The position numbers and the translations under genes are program-made. The notes under the pieces were generated by a model, which was not told the origin of the DNA, ran no database searches, and was given only the letters and a program-made list of their open reading frames with translations. DNA of 64,000 nucleotides from contig NC_085924.1 in the NCBI RefSeq assembly GCF_035222485.1, forward strand, positions 2,604,001 to 2,668,000, read 5' to 3'. Positions 9,643-22,947 of this stretch are shown piece by piece; position 1 is the stretch's first letter; each line of letters opens with the position of its first letter. The DNA comes from Podospora pseudoanserina (taxonomy: Eukaryota; Ascomycota; Sordariomycetes; Sordariales; Podosporaceae).

Positions 9643-12600
9643 CTACTCCAACCCCCTAAACCTCCTATTAAACTCCTCCACCGCCACGGCCACCATCCTA
9701 TAAATAAACGTCCTCCCACTCTCCTCCCCAATAGGAATGAACGGCCCGTTCGTCCCCCCCCTCAACGTCAAGCTCAGCCCCGTCCTCTCCTTGGCAATAG
9801 TCTGAATATCCTTCAACGGCACATCCCACTCCGTCTGCAACCTCCGGCTTCTAATCAGCAAAATCCTCGAGTACGTCACCATAACCACCATGTCCTCCGT
9901 CGGGAGCTCCAGGTGGGCAATGTACTGCTCGTCAAAATACTTTCCATTGTCCACTTGCTTCAGCCATGACTGACCAAGCGCTTCCCGTTGGCTGTAGGGG
10001 CGGACGATACCGTCTGCGGGAATGTAACGGGGTAGACGGACACGATCGAGTTCCGAGCCGTCAAACACGGTCGTGGTGTTGCGTACGCCTTCAGATATGT
10101 TCGACGCAAAATCCAGGACGCCAATGGCTGGTTTGGTGGCTAGACCAACGACACCCTTCCCGATACCCTTGAAGAAACCCAGCGCACCTTCTTGCTCCGC
10201 ACCCTCAAGTGGCTTCCTCGCCAGACCTCCCACACCTGAAGCAACAGAGGTGAACAGGCTGTTAGCGCCCGCAGTGACGCCGTAAATGGCGTGCTTTGGC
10301 CGGTTGCGAGCACGAGTAATGCGTCGCCTGTCCTGGAACTGCTTATCCATCGTTGCCGCCGCAAGACCCTTGGCGAAACTGCCAGTGACCTTGGAGAGCG
10401 AGTCACTGACGCCAAAGACCGATTTTTTGAAGAACGAACCCGCGCCACGGGCGACGCCGAGACCAAAGTCCTCGGGTTTGTCAGACATGATGAGCCCTTG
10501 GTAGGGTTCGTAAAAGATGTCGGCGAAGCCAGAGCTGATATTGTTGAACAGACCGACTGGGTTACCGAGGAAGTCGGCACTGCCCAAAATCTTGTGAACT
10601 TGGTACAGTGCTTCTTGGCTGTAGTGGTTCGAGATGTTCTGGATCAGGATCGGGATTGAAACACGGACGTTCTCCAGCATCAAGGCGTTGAACCGGATGG
10701 GCGCATCGTTGATGTTTCCAATGGCCATGGTCATGACATTGAAGAAGAACATGACAGGGTTCCGCGACGAAGTCTTGTCTTCGGCATTGACACGCTCCGT
10801 GCGCACAAAAGACAGATCAAGCTGCATGGGCTGGATGTTGAGAACCTCAAAGTAGATGTCCTTGCCGGACTGCTGCTGCTTGGGCTGCGGGACGTCAATG
10901 TTGTCATCGCAGAGCTTGTCCTCCTCGACAGTGTCTGACCACGAAGCCCCCGGAATCTTGGAGTACTCCAACACCGCATAGATGAAGTCTTCGTCGAGTT
11001 CGACAGTCATCTCTTGCAAGAGAATGGTAGCGTACTTGATGTACTCGACGCCATAAGAATCATCCTTGACACGAGTGACCATCGCGTGCAGCGACGGGTG
11101 AGCGTCAACTTCCTGGGCGCGCTTCGGAACCACGCTGGGGTAGAGAATCATGGGGAAGATGCCGCCATAGAGTTGGTTGTCAATCTGGATCCACTTGACA
11201 GCCAAGCTGATAGTCTGGTAGAGAGGCGAGTCACTGTACCGAAGCGCCACATCACGGAAGGTGATGTAAGCCAACTCCTTCAGCTGTGAGTTGATGAGGG
11301 ATACGCCAATGCCAGACAGACGCAGCTGCGCCCTAAAGGTAGTGCCTGTATCCAACTCCTTGGCCTCGAAGCCTTCGCGACTGGTGGTGGATCCTGCGTT
11401 GGACTTTTGCCGGTACAAACTCTTGGACTGCTTAAAGTTGGACAGGATGAGAGTCTGTGTCGGGCCGTCGGCGGTGACATTGATGTCAATGATCTTGGAC
11501 TGCCCGTTGGTGCCAATAAACTTCATGGGCATCAAGTTTCCAATCTCGGCCAGCTTAACATAGCGCTCCTTGTTGTAAGCACTGATGCAAACCTCCTTGT
11601 GCTTCGCGGCTGGGAAGTCCCAGGCATAGGGCATGATGCTCCTGGGTGGCAGACGGTAGCGCACAGGCCTCCAGCCAGACCGGTCCTCGGTGCCATCCTC
11701 ATCGATATTGGGGTTGACCTGATAAAAGGTGAACTCGGTGTCACTCTCATTGCGCATGGAGAAAGGCCAGGCCTTTTGCTCCATGGACAGGTTGAGGAAT
11801 ATGGTGGCATCCTCCATGAGAATGTCAACCCGGACGAGGCGCTGACGCTGACCAGCCTTGGCAATCTTGATGTGAGTTGTGCCGAGATCTGAGATGTTGA
11901 AAGGTGCTGTCCATTGGTTGTCGACACCAGGATGGCACATGCAAAGTTGCTTCACATGACCTCTGTTGAGAAAGTGTAATGGCCGGAAGGCACCACTCTT
12001 GAGCGAGATAAGGCCAGATGAGCTGGGCTCCCGGATGTTGATGTCTTCCCCAAGCTTGTTTTGGATGACATATCTTGGCGCCAGGGTAACCGTCTTGATC
12101 ATCTTGTACTTGCCCTGACCCGACTCGACAGTAACACCAAGATGGATCTCGGCATTCCGTGTTGGAGAGTTGAGCACAACTTCCGACGTGCTCCCGATCG
12201 CGTCAAAGCTCTGCGGCTTACTCCACTCCGAGTCGCCGACCTTGAGTAGAGCACGATTGCGGTGGTCGTCACTATTGAAGGAGAACATCATGGGCTTGGT
12301 CTTGCGGTGGCTTTCGTTGCCAATGTCGATGAGTGCCTGACCCGCCGCAGCCTTGGCCTGTTGCATGAAGCCCTTGGAACGGACGCTGACATCCATACCC
12401 GTCTTGTTGAGCACGACGTAGGGGCTGTACACGGTGACCTTGAACGCACCACCGCTGTCTGGAATACGATAGTAGTGCAGCCGCAGGTTGAGCGCCATAC
12501 CAGCATCGTCCTTGCAAACGAGATGTGTTTCCTTCTTGAAGTCATCGGTGGCCCCAGCGTTGATGATGGCAAACTCGCTCGGCTTGAACACAGTGTCCTG

Positions 12601-15600
12601 CATATCGACACTGAGGAGCAAGAGGTGCGACAGCTCGACAACGTGGACAGGGCTGACGCCGCCCTTGCGCAAGAAGTTAGACCAGTCCTTCTTGGTGTTC
12701 TTGTCGTATATCCTATACTTGAAGTCATAAGGCAGCAAGTTCTCCAAGGTGACTGGTGCTGAGAGTTTGAGACGCATGTATGGGTAGTTCCTGCGATGGT
12801 CAGTTATTGCGTTGCAAAAGCGCAGGTACTGCGACAACATACCTAGTCATGGGGTTTGCCTTGTCGAAGCGAGCAGACATCTGGAAATAGAATGGCTCCG
12901 CATGGTCCCCCTTGCACACCATCGTCTTGGTTGGCCGCTTAAGCAAGTCCCTCCACCATAGCGTGTCATTGCTCCATCCATATCCAAATCCAGGATCAGG
13001 ACGGACAAGCAAACTCTTCAAGTACGCAGCCCCAACCGGTGCTGGCCGGCTCTCACCGGGCGCAATCTTCTCAATTTTGAGAAGGTGGCCCTCGTGCGCA
13101 TCGTACACACCAATCTCGACAGGAATATCCGTCTCGTTCTCAACCAACAATGGACTGCGCAGAGTCACATATTTGACGTTGTCGGTTCCAAGCTCGACGT
13201 GGACCAAGAGCTTGTGCAGAACCTGATCAGCCTTTGGCTTCAAGGCATACAAAAACTCGCCCTCTCGAGTTAGGCGAATGTTCTTAACCATGTCGAAGCC
13301 ACTGCCCTCCAGCTGCACCCCAACGCTGCTAACACCGTTCTCTGCCAGAACATTCTCACGCATCTTCTCCCAGTCCTCAAAACTCCAAGGTGCTTCCTGC
13401 CCATCTTCCAGTCTGAGAGACGTCGGCTCTTCACTGCTCTGTCGCTTGGCATGTACAGCAACGTTGAACCCCGTGTGGTTGCGGATGCGATATGGTGCTT
13501 CAGCACCACGAGGCTTGGACAAAACATCCTGGTCCTGAGAAAAGAAGGCGAAGGACTTGGACAAGAGAGCAATGCTAGCAGTGGTGACAGTGACATCAAA
13601 AGTCCGGTTGGAGGCAACATCAACCGAGGTGACACCAGAGGCCTGGTCACGAGCTACACCAAGACCAACTTGCCAGGGCTCGATCAGAGGCTCCCAGGCG
13701 GACTTGGCAAAGTTGTAGATGTTGGTGTACATCTCGATGGATGCCTCCGCCTTGAGGTTGGAAGACCAGTTTGCAGCGGTGCTTGTGAACTTCTTGATGC
13801 TCATGTCCAGAATGGGAAGTTCGTGCAAATCGCCGATCAGCACTAGACGGACTCCGTCAATGGTGGCAGTGAGCTCTTCGTGTCTAGGAGGCGCCTTGAC
13901 AATATCATGCGGCACGAGTTGCCCGGACTTGGTGGAACGACCAGAGGTGCTGACACCGCCGACACTCTTCTTGCTTGCCCGTGTTCTCGCAGCGAGGGTG
14001 GACCCGCCCTTTCCACTGGCCGATCGTTGCTTCAATCCAGGCGGTGCCTTGAGCTGCTTCGCCTTCTGATCGGAGGCTTTAGCAGTATGATTGTTTGCGG
14101 GAGTGCCACCAGACAGCTCAGATGCTTTTGTGATTGTCTGCATCACCAGCAAAATATCTCGGAGCGAGACCCTAAGAATAAGAGGCTCAACATCGACATG
14201 GATCTTGGTTGTCTGCGGTTGCGAGCTATCCATGGACATCTGGACGGAGAAGTCGTCAATGATTCTGAGCCGTGAATCGTCGAAGCGGTCCATCCGGCAC
14301 AGGAACATGCCGCATTGAGATATCTGGAAGGTGAAGGCGTGCTGCTGGGACAGGAGGACTTGCTTCGTTCCCAGCACGAGAGCCTCTGAGCTTGCACTCA
14401 ATGGGTTGGCGATGAGAATGACTTGGGCATCAACCACGTTGACGCGGTAGGCAAAGGTCAACTTCTTGGGCTCCGGTGCTTTCGGGGCTTCAGCTGGCTT
14501 CGACGGAGAGATTCCGCGGCTGCTACTCTGGGAAGGTCTGCCGAGACTAACTTGCATGGAGTCTGCATCGCTCATCTCCTCCGGGCTCTCTATTGGGCTC
14601 TTGTCTGGGATAGCAGGTAGCTCGACAACCTGCGTACTAACAGTAATGAACTTCTGCAACGCAAAGAGGTAGTCTAAAGCGAAGATGACACGAGGACTGT
14701 CGATAGCAATCATGGCGATGACGTTCCTCTCCTCACCACCTGACATCGTGATGCTGGCCATGAACTGTTGGACATCCTTGTTGTTGCTCGTCATGATGCG
14801 ACGGAACTTGTTGGTCTCGCGATGCCGTGTGTCAAAGATGGTGAAGGCCTGGATAACAAGTTCAGCCTCGAGACTCCCATTCGAGTCCATCCGGGTCTTA
14901 ATAACGCTTGAATCTAGGCTAAACTTGGAAAGACTGGCAGCGTCCATATCGCCAACTGGGGCATCTTCCGGGGCACGAATCAACTCCAAGCCAATGGTGT
15001 TGACCGTGAAGACAAGGTCCAACTTCGTCCAGGCCTGGCCGTGAGTGCCAAGTTCAGGGCCCATGTCGATGAGCTTCTCGTTGCTACTCTCGCTATTAAA
15101 GCCAGTCATGGTCCTAGCACGCTCCAGAGTAGCATCGTCGACGTCACGCTCAGCCTCCTCGTCACTCTGCTCAGCACCACCAGCAAAGGCGGCAGGCACA
15201 GACCTGGACAGCTCAAGAAGAGAATTGAGCTGGTAGGGAGTGATGCGGAGGTTGAAGTCAGTCATGGTTCCCTCAATGTCAAAGTCGGGCCGCTTGACGC
15301 CCTCCTTGTGCTCGGCGTACGTGACCTTGAACTCGAGATCAACGTGGTCGATCAGTTCCAACTCCTCCGAGCGGTCACCAGTGTAGTGGAAGTTGGAAGT
15401 CAGACGAATATTGCGGATACCAGCAGACAGCTTCATGGCAATATCTGCGTTCTCCGAATCGTCAAGCGGGGCAAACTTGTTCTGGGCATAGATCTCTCCC
15501 AGGTAGGCCGTGATGACGTCTCGCTTCGGCCTTTCGGGCATCACAACTCGAGGGAAGACAACAATGGGGGTGTTGATGACAACGTCGAACTTTATCCGAC

Positions 15601-18600
15601 TTGACGTCTGTTGCAGCTGGTTGGCCTGGTTAGCCGCAGCCTGACGAGCAGCATTGTAGATGGCTTGCATTTTGCCAAACTTGACGAGGAAGTCCACAAT
15701 CTTCCGGAAAGGCTCTTCAAGGAAATTGACCTTGACGGAACCGGCACGCAAGAAGATGGACGAGTCATAGCCTGGGTACAGCTCCGGCTTGAGTGGATCA
15801 AAAGTCTCGTACCGGAAATTGGCGAGCTCTTTGCCCTGGATTGTTACCAGTTGACGAAGACTAGAGTCTTCTGAAACACCCTGGTTGACATCGTCCACCA
15901 GAGTCAGGTCGCCGAGCTTGGTGTTGACCCGCATGGTTCTACCAAGAAGGAAGACTCCAACATCGGCATGGTTGAACGACAGAGTGGCCAGCCGGATCCC
16001 ATCATTATTCAGGATCATGCGAATACTCTTGAGATCAACCTTGACCCGGATTGCCCCGGCCTCCTGCTGGAGCTCTTCCTCTGGGGGGACCACTTCCACA
16101 TCAACTTCCGAGTCATCGTCGGTAATAGCTTTTTGTGTACTGGCGTTGTTGCTTGCATTGTTATTGGTGAAGGTGACGAGGATGAAGTCGAGCAGCGTGA
16201 GAAGAGTCTTGCGCGTGACGACGAGATTGATGGTGGAGACGGCGACATCCACGTTGGTCTCGATGCCTTCATAAACACTCATGAACTCTGGCGACTCCTT
16301 CTTGACCCTAACAAACTTGACATGAACCAGGTTTCTCGCTTGCTGGCGATCTTCTACATCACCAGACGACACGATGGACTTGAACTCGGCGGAAGGGTTA
16401 TCCACAAAGTCGTCGACGGTCACTGAACCCAGTGCCACTTCAGCTGCCATGTCATAGGGCCGAAGGTAGTACTCAACACCAAAGTGTTCGGCCACGAGTT
16501 CCACAAGAAGCTGATCTGGGCGTTTCTTGTCAGGATCGCTGCGGTAAAGTGACCCCCTGAGCTGGTCAACTGTGAACTTGAACTCGAATATCCGTTGCTG
16601 GAGCTTCAACTGGTCCTTAGCAGAGGTGTCTTTGGCGTCTTCAAACTTGTCGTTATCATCATCCAAGTCGTCGTCGTTCAAGATGATGGCTTGCTGAGAG
16701 GAGGGGAACTGGAGAAGCTGAGTAGACGGCGCACGGTCCGCCCACCGCTGTGACCGTGACGAGGCATTGCTGGCGAGACGGGGTCGCTTGGGGCGGGTTT
16801 CCAGTGACGTTTGTGTCTGGTCACCATCAAACTTGGGTATCGCGACTTCGATGATTCGCATGAGAGTCTTGTACTTGGCATCCGATGCGCTGACATGTAG
16901 CACGGGGAGATGACCAGACACTCTGAGCTTCGTGAGGTTCGGAGCTTTGGGGATGATGGACGTCTCGACAACAAAATTGACGTTGATCTTGTCAACAATG
17001 TGAAGCTTTTGACGTTCGTCCTTCTCTACCAGCTGTTGTTTCGTCTCCTTAATAGAGGGTCCAATCAAGACCTGAGTGGATGTGAGCTTGACCAAGAACC
17101 GATCATACATGAGAGATTCCAGCCGCTTAAAGTCTTCGTCTGTGTAGCTCTGGTTCTGCTTGGACTGGACCTCCTTCATCGTATCCCTGTCCACTAGCTC
17201 GCTGGTCAGGCTGATGTGACCGGCATCCAGAATCAGGCATGTCGACTTCTTGTTGGTGATGCTCTCGGGGATGATGATAAGGGGCGCTTGCAAGTCGAGC
17301 TTGGCATTGACAGTCTTGTGTTCCTCCAAGGCAAACTCCAGACCTGCTCTCGTCTGCTCCCGAAGGCCCTCCACCGTAGCACCAGCTGTCTCCATGAGCG
17401 CGTTGATGGACTCCATGTGCCGGTCTGGTGGCCTGAAGAAGTCGGCCACACCTACGACGACATTGGGATTCCACACAATTTCCAGAGGCTTGAGCTTGGC
17501 AGTCACAGCCACATCACCTTGTCCATCCAGAGGGTTCTGCTCGACCTGGAACTGGAAGAATGCCTCGTTACCGTTCTTCTCCAGCTCAGCGATGGACAGG
17601 CGTTTGTCGGGGTCGCTCTCCGGGGCATCCTTGACGCGGACAATCTCCTTGTAGACACTGTTGGGAGTGGTGCCATCGTTGACGCGCAGGCCACCAAGAC
17701 TGAGGTCAGCCAGGAACGAGTCGGGACGCTTAATACCCTTCGCCTTGAACACATCAAAGTGAAGACTAATCAGATCTCGGGTGTCACCATGGGGACTTTG
17801 CTTGAGCGTGAAACTTCCCATGCTAAGAGATGCCTCGAGTTGCATCTTGACAGTGTCCCTCGGTACGTCGACCTCGGCGGCAAGTGCCGTCTTCTCATCC
17901 CAGTCGATAACCTCGTAAAGCTCCTTGCGTTGCTCCTCGGTGATCTGGATGTTCTCAGACTCATCCTGCTTCTCTTGATGTTGCGGCTTGGAACCCCACG
18001 CCCAGGCCAGCCAGCCCTGTTGTTGCTGTGGTTGCGCGGGTGGACGGTTCCTGAGGGCTTCCGCATTCTCCCTCTTAAGCTGGTTACGGGCGAGCGAGCG
18101 CCAGAACCGGAGATCCTCGTAATCGAGCTTCCACTCCAGCCTGTTGAGGTCGTCATTCTCCTGGGCTGACAACTGTTGGCTCTGCTTCTTCTTTTTGAAC
18201 AACTCAATGTACCGCCTCCTGTCATCCCTGCGCTCTTTGAAGTAGTCCCAGGACCAACGCCTGTTGCGCTCGTGGATCTTGCTCAGCACAGCATTGCCGG
18301 CAAACTGGAGCCATGCGCGCGGATCCTCTTTTGGTCTGACTCCCTTGGGCTGGTATTTCTTGTACTCTTGATGTCGAATAAAGTAATGGAAGAGGTCCAC
18401 CATCATCAGCGCATCACGGTATTGCTGGTCATCCAACACAAGACCAATTTCATCAAACAGCAGGTTGCCCTTGAACTTGGGCACCTGTCGACTTCCGGTC
18501 TTGTCGAGCTCGATCTTGGCCTGGCCGGAAACAGGCTTCAGGATGAACTGATGCGTGCCAGATTGGTCGTTCTCCCCGCTCACAATCATGGACCTGAAGT

Positions 18601-19333
18601 TGGCGAGCATCTCGTCATGTGGCGTCACCTCGGTATCAGGCGTCGATAACTCCCTCCCAGGACCCATAAGCTTTGTGTCTGTATTCCAGTATACCGCTAA
18701 TGACTCCAACGTCGCGAGCTTGTGTGTCGTATGGCTTGAGTCCTGGATGAAGGTGGGTGTCCATTGCCCGTCTGTGCTGATAGCGCTGAACTCTTCGAGG
18801 GTGATACCCAGGGCGAAGGGGTGACCCGGGGCCGAGATGGCATCCTCGTAGCGAACGTGGATGTTCTTGACTGTTATCTGCAGGTTGTCAACAATCTTGG
18901 TGACCAGACTTTCGGTGAAGCTCTGGGTGCGCTTCTGCTCTTCTTGGCTGAGCCCTTCTTGAGATCTCTCCTTGAGCAACTCGGCTGAGTCCAGCTTCTC
19001 CATTTTTATCCTCTGCTTCCGCCTCTCCTCCTCCTCTTCATTGTATTCGGCCTCCTCCTTTGGGGACGCGAGAAGAAACACATCTTCGATGAAGATCTTG
19101 ACCGGCGCACCACGTAGATTGGACCAGGGGATTACTAATGTGAGCTCTCCTAGATGCCCCTCAATAACGTTTATTGGAAGTTTGAGCTGGTCGAGGGCCT
19201 CCCGGCGCAATTCGAGATTGCGTAGCTTGACATCTCCGGACCAGATGCCGACCTTGAGCTGTGTTGGGTCAAAGTTCTTGACATACATGCCCAAGAAGCG
19301 GTTGAGCAGGCCAGCTACCAGGCCTTCCAACAT
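9643..19333 (-). CDS. vps13: VPS13 bridge-like lipid-transfer protein, about 3212 residues
   Basis: Vps13 forms a long hydrophobic groove that moves glycerophospholipids between organelles at contact sites (ER, mitochondria, vacuole, endosome). Exon 1 is 12843-19333 from ATG 19333 and exon 2 is 9643-12790. The 52-nt intron (12791-12842) has donor GTATGT, a CTGAC branch and acceptor GCAG, and splices within an Arg codon to give MTRNYPYM. The N terminus MLEGLVAGLLNRFLGMYVKN is a classical chorein domain (residues 1 to about 115). The extended rod follows, then the Vps13 adaptor-binding region from about 1940 (PYRIRNHTGFNVAV) to about 2600. The conserved C-terminal amphipathic region begins near 2890 (FADIFYEPYQGL), and a PH-like end covers roughly 3090-3212. 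Length and order match fungal Vps13, and no break is seen. It is divergently placed to a mitochondrial membrane protein gene. Confidence 0.97.
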
Positions 19334-20542
19334 CTTGACTGTGTGGTGCCGTTACCCGGGCAGGGAACTGTCGTGTGTGTGGTTTATGGCGCGTGGTGCG
19401 GAGGACGCATTGGTAGGAATTACTCGCAATTTAGAAGTTGGTAAAACAGCCGTGAGTATCGATATTACGTTGGTAGAATCGTCAGGTCATGCCACGGAAT
19501 CGCAACGGCAAAGAGAGGCTCGTGTATTGTGACTTCGTTGCAACTGGGAGTCAGGACAGATAGGTGTCAGTGATTATTGCTCTGTGGGTTCACGAAGCGG
19601 GGTTCTGGCATTGGGGAACGGGGACAGGGGGCTCATTACTTCAGATATCGCAATTAGGGAGAGTCAATAGAATGGAGGCGCACCAGGTGTGGGAGAAGAT
19701 GACAATAAGGTAGTGGTTCTTGGTGCCGGAGCCGTCAGGTTTTTGGGCTTTGGAGAAGCGTCGGGTTCTTCGAGGTGCCGATGACGACTTGGTCTGCTTT
19801 GCACTTTCTGGCTCTGCCTGCCGTTGGTGCCCGCGCTGAAGATTCCAGAGCTCGGGCCACCTGACTGCGGGGATCCGCCAGAACGGTAGGTTTACGGTGG
19901 GGTGCAGTTCAACAGCCACTGGGAAAGTATGTGTTGCCGTTGGGAAGATACCTATCATCAACCAGGATGATGGGGTATCTTAAAGACGTAACTCATGTCC
20001 TGATATTACATGTATAAATCTGACCAAACATCTGGTCAGATAGGCATTTGTTTGCTCTGTCTCCAGTGTCTTGACTCTGCATTCCATGACTTTGGAGATA
20101 GCGGGGCATCAAAAAGCAAGCCACACGCCAGGGTGCTGTTAGCCACTCCTTGGCCTGTTATCAGGCTTGAGCAATCACAGTGCTCCGACTGCCCCACTCG
20201 CAACCTCAATTACGTCACTGGGGAACACCGGGGGCAGCTTCCAGTATCAAGAAGGCAACGATTCAAGGCACCATTGGAAAGAAAGACTGGACGGCCGGAA
20301 AGACGGAATGGCTTTGATGTTGTGGTCGTCATATTCCCCATAATGAAATTTGATAAATCTCCTCTTTCCAGTGCTGCCATCCCATCTCATCTCTCTAATG
20401 AACTGAATGTCCCTTTCCTTTTCTGCATGTCCCACGCGCTCGCTTCCCGTCTTTCCTGAAGTACACGATCAGGAGCAGGGATACCATTAACCATTCAACA
20501 TTAAACAACTCCAAATCCCACGATTGTCTTGTCTCGCCCAAA
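19334..20542. other. Shared upstream region of vps13 and the DUF3429 gene
   Basis: This 1.2 kb lies between two divergent start codons. It contains no convincing ORF; frames near 19641-19961 and 20010-20459 lack coding character. A repeat pair ACATCTGGTCAGATAG / AAATCTGACCAAACATC near 20012-20045 forms an imperfect inverted repeat. A CT-rich tract lies just before 20543. Confidence 0.4.
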
Positions 20543-21957
20543 ATGTTGCGTGGTTTCCGACCGGCTATTGGCCGAGCCCAAGCTCTGTCTACAACCCTTC
20601 GAACACCTCCCATCCGCCCCTCTCCCGCCTCCAAGAGCCTCCTCAAACATTCCAGCACCTCGTCCAGACCACAAGTCACCACCCAACCGAGATTGCTGCC
20701 CTACTTCATCCGCACGCAATATTCCACCAAACCACCCGTGCAACCCACCCAGATAGACAAGCAACACGAGCAAGAAATCGCCCAACACAAGCTCGAAGCC
20801 CGACCAGACGAGGTCTCAACCACCTCAACCGTCCGCAAATCCATCGAAACTGCACAATCCAAACCCGACGATGTAGACTTTGGCAAGGAACTGCGCGATG
20901 ACCTGGTATGCACCCTTCCTTTCCTTCCCCACCCCTCCGACTCGGCCGAGTTACTGACACAATGTCATAGCACACGGTCAAAGACACCTTCGCCCTCGGC
21001 TCCGTCCCCCGAGAACCCTACCTCCTCGGCCTGGCCGGGACCTTGCCGTATCTCGGCACCTCCCTCGCAACAGTTTACCTCTCTTGGAACCTCAACGCCA
21101 AATTTCCCACCGACTCCAACTTTCTCAACAGCTTCATGTTCACCAATGAGGCTGCCTCCCAGTGGCTTCACTTTCTTGAGCCGATTCAAGTCGGCTATGG
21201 CGTGGCGCTCATCTCGTTTTTAGGCGCCATTCACTGGGGTCTTGAATTTGCGGAAAAGAACTTCTCCCGTGAGAGAACGCGCCTGCGCTATGCCATCGGT
21301 GTCGCTGCGCCGCTGGTTGCATGGCCCACTACGTTTTTCCCCATTGAATGGGCGTTGATTACCCAATTTCTGGCGTTTACGGGATTGTACTTTGCGGATG
21401 CGAGAGCGATGGTGAGGGGGTGGGCGCCGAGTTGGTATCAGACTTATCGCTTTGTTTTGACGGCTATAGTAGGGGGTTCGTTGCTGATCAGTCTGGTGGC
21501 GAGGACGAAGATTGGGGAGAGTCATGCGAGATTGTCGGGTGGGGAGTTGAAGGATTTGTTGAGGGCTGAGGATCCGAAGAATGAGTATCATAATTGGGAG
21601 AAGGAGGAGGAGAAGGAAAGGGCGAGGTTGAGGAAGGAGAAGGAGAAGGAGAAGAAGAAGGAGGAGGAGGCGGAGAGGAAGAAGAAGGAGGAAGAGAAGA
21701 GTAAGGGGAAGAAGGGGGATAAGAAGGAAGGTGATAAGAAGGAGAAGAAGGATGATAAGAAGGACGAGAAGCAGGAGGATAAGAAGAAGGATCAGAAGGA
21801 AGAGGATGAAAAGACCAAGAAGAGCGATGATAACCCTGAGGAGCCAAGCAAGGATCGTGCTGAGAGCAAGGATGGCGGTGCCCAAGATAAAAAGAAGGAG
21901 CAGATTGGTAGCCAGGATGGCGGAAACAGGAAGAACAGCGAGAAGCACGACAGTTAA
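20543..21957 (+). CDS. Mitochondrial inner-membrane protein, DUF3429/TMEM69-like, 449 residues
   Basis: Exon 1 is 20543-20905 (121 codons) and exon 2 is 20971-21957. The 65-nt intron (20906-20970) has donor GTATGC, an ACTGAC branch and acceptor ATAG, in phase 0. The first about 60 residues are rich in Arg, Ser and Thr without acidic residues, as in a mitochondrial targeting sequence. Exon 2 opens with PREPYLLGLAGTLPYLGTSL, then has several membrane spans including GVALISFLGAIHWGLEFA, which is characteristic of DUF3429. More hydrophobic spans follow around VAAPLVAWPTTFFP and RFVLTAIVGGSLLISLVA. The last about 130 residues are an extreme Lys/Glu low-complexity tail, probably exposed to solvent. 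The molecular role of the family is unknown. Confidence 0.85.
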
Positions 21958-22092
21958 GGGGCTCCTGGAGATGTAGTAATGTCGTTACGGATGATGAGCT
22001 ATTGAGGGTAAGGGGGTGGTATTTCGGATCAGGTTTCATTTGTCTTGCATGAAGGTTATGGCGTCGATATTCCCATGCTGTGTAGTATAAAA

Positions 22093-22947
22093 TCAACGTG
22101 AAGTTATCTCTCTACGCTCGGCATGACTTCCTACCATCCCGACCAGAACCAGCCCTCCGATTTTCTTCTTTTCTCCCCCAGTGCGGTGTCGAACGAGTCT
22201 GGAGTCATCCTGTGGGTGTCCATGTCAGCTGATGGCTTCTTATAACAGAAGCTGAGGGTGCTAACTTACCTTGGAGGATCTCATGCCAGATCCGCTGGTG
22301 ATCGACTTGGCAGCAGCGATGGCATCAAACAGCTGTGCCTTGTTATTACCAACAGGCGCGGACACTTTGATCTTGCCACCAGTGGAAGAGCTCTTGACTT
22401 GGTAGGTTGTCCTGTGGTAGGTTTGAAGACGCGTCGCTTCGGGGACGCCAACATCGGTGCTGTCGTGAGGCGGGGGGGTAGTAGGAGGCTTCTTGGCCTG
22501 ATCCTGATGAGGGCCGGAGTAATATGGCGTTGTGATCGGGACGAGGGTGCCGTCTGGGAGGTTCTGGTAAGTTACCGCTATTGCTTCGGATGGCTGCCGC
22601 AGAGGGTTTGGCTGTTGACGAGGGGGTACGTTTGGTAGTGCTGGTGTTGATAGTATGATGTAGCCAGAGGAGGTTGGCTTGAAGGGGTGTAGTAGTCGTC
22701 GACACCTGCTGTATCTTTGTCGCGGATTTGAAGCCTCGGTTTCGCGCTGCCTGACAGCGATCTGCGTCTTGAAGGGGTCGGTGTCTTGGCGACTTTGAAC
22801 GGCTAAGGCAATTTGAGCCAGCCGGCGGCGTTCCTGCTGTTTGCTGGCGTAACGGTAGCAAAGGTGCTGTCCCTGCAGTTGACAACTTGTGAGTACTCGA
22901 GTAGGAAACCTCATCGGGGCTTGTGGGCTCGAGAGCCCCGAACTCAT
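22093..22947 (-). CDS. Two-exon hypothetical protein, about 264 residues
   Basis: The open frame extends to 23088 but begins there with TTG, so ATG 22947 is taken; ATG 22914 (MRFPTRVLTS) is an alternative. Exon 1 ends at 22270. A 60-nt intron (22210-22269, GTAAGT...CAG with a CTGAC branch) joins in phase 0 to exon 2, 22093-22209, which codes for DDSRLVRHRTGGEKKKIGG and ends at TGA 22093-22095. Without splicing the protein would end two codons after the donor. The sequence is basic, with a QQERRRLAQIAL helix and a region IKVSAPVGNNKAQLFDAIAA. No family is recognised. It converges with the DUF3429 gene, with 135 bases between stops. Confidence 0.55.

Noticed and set aside
21220-21948. 242-codon minus-strand frame made of leucine and isoleucine, like a giant membrane protein
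   Set aside because: It is the antisense of the Lys/Glu low-complexity tail of the DUF3429 protein. GAG/AAG repeats read as leucine-rich codons on the other strand.
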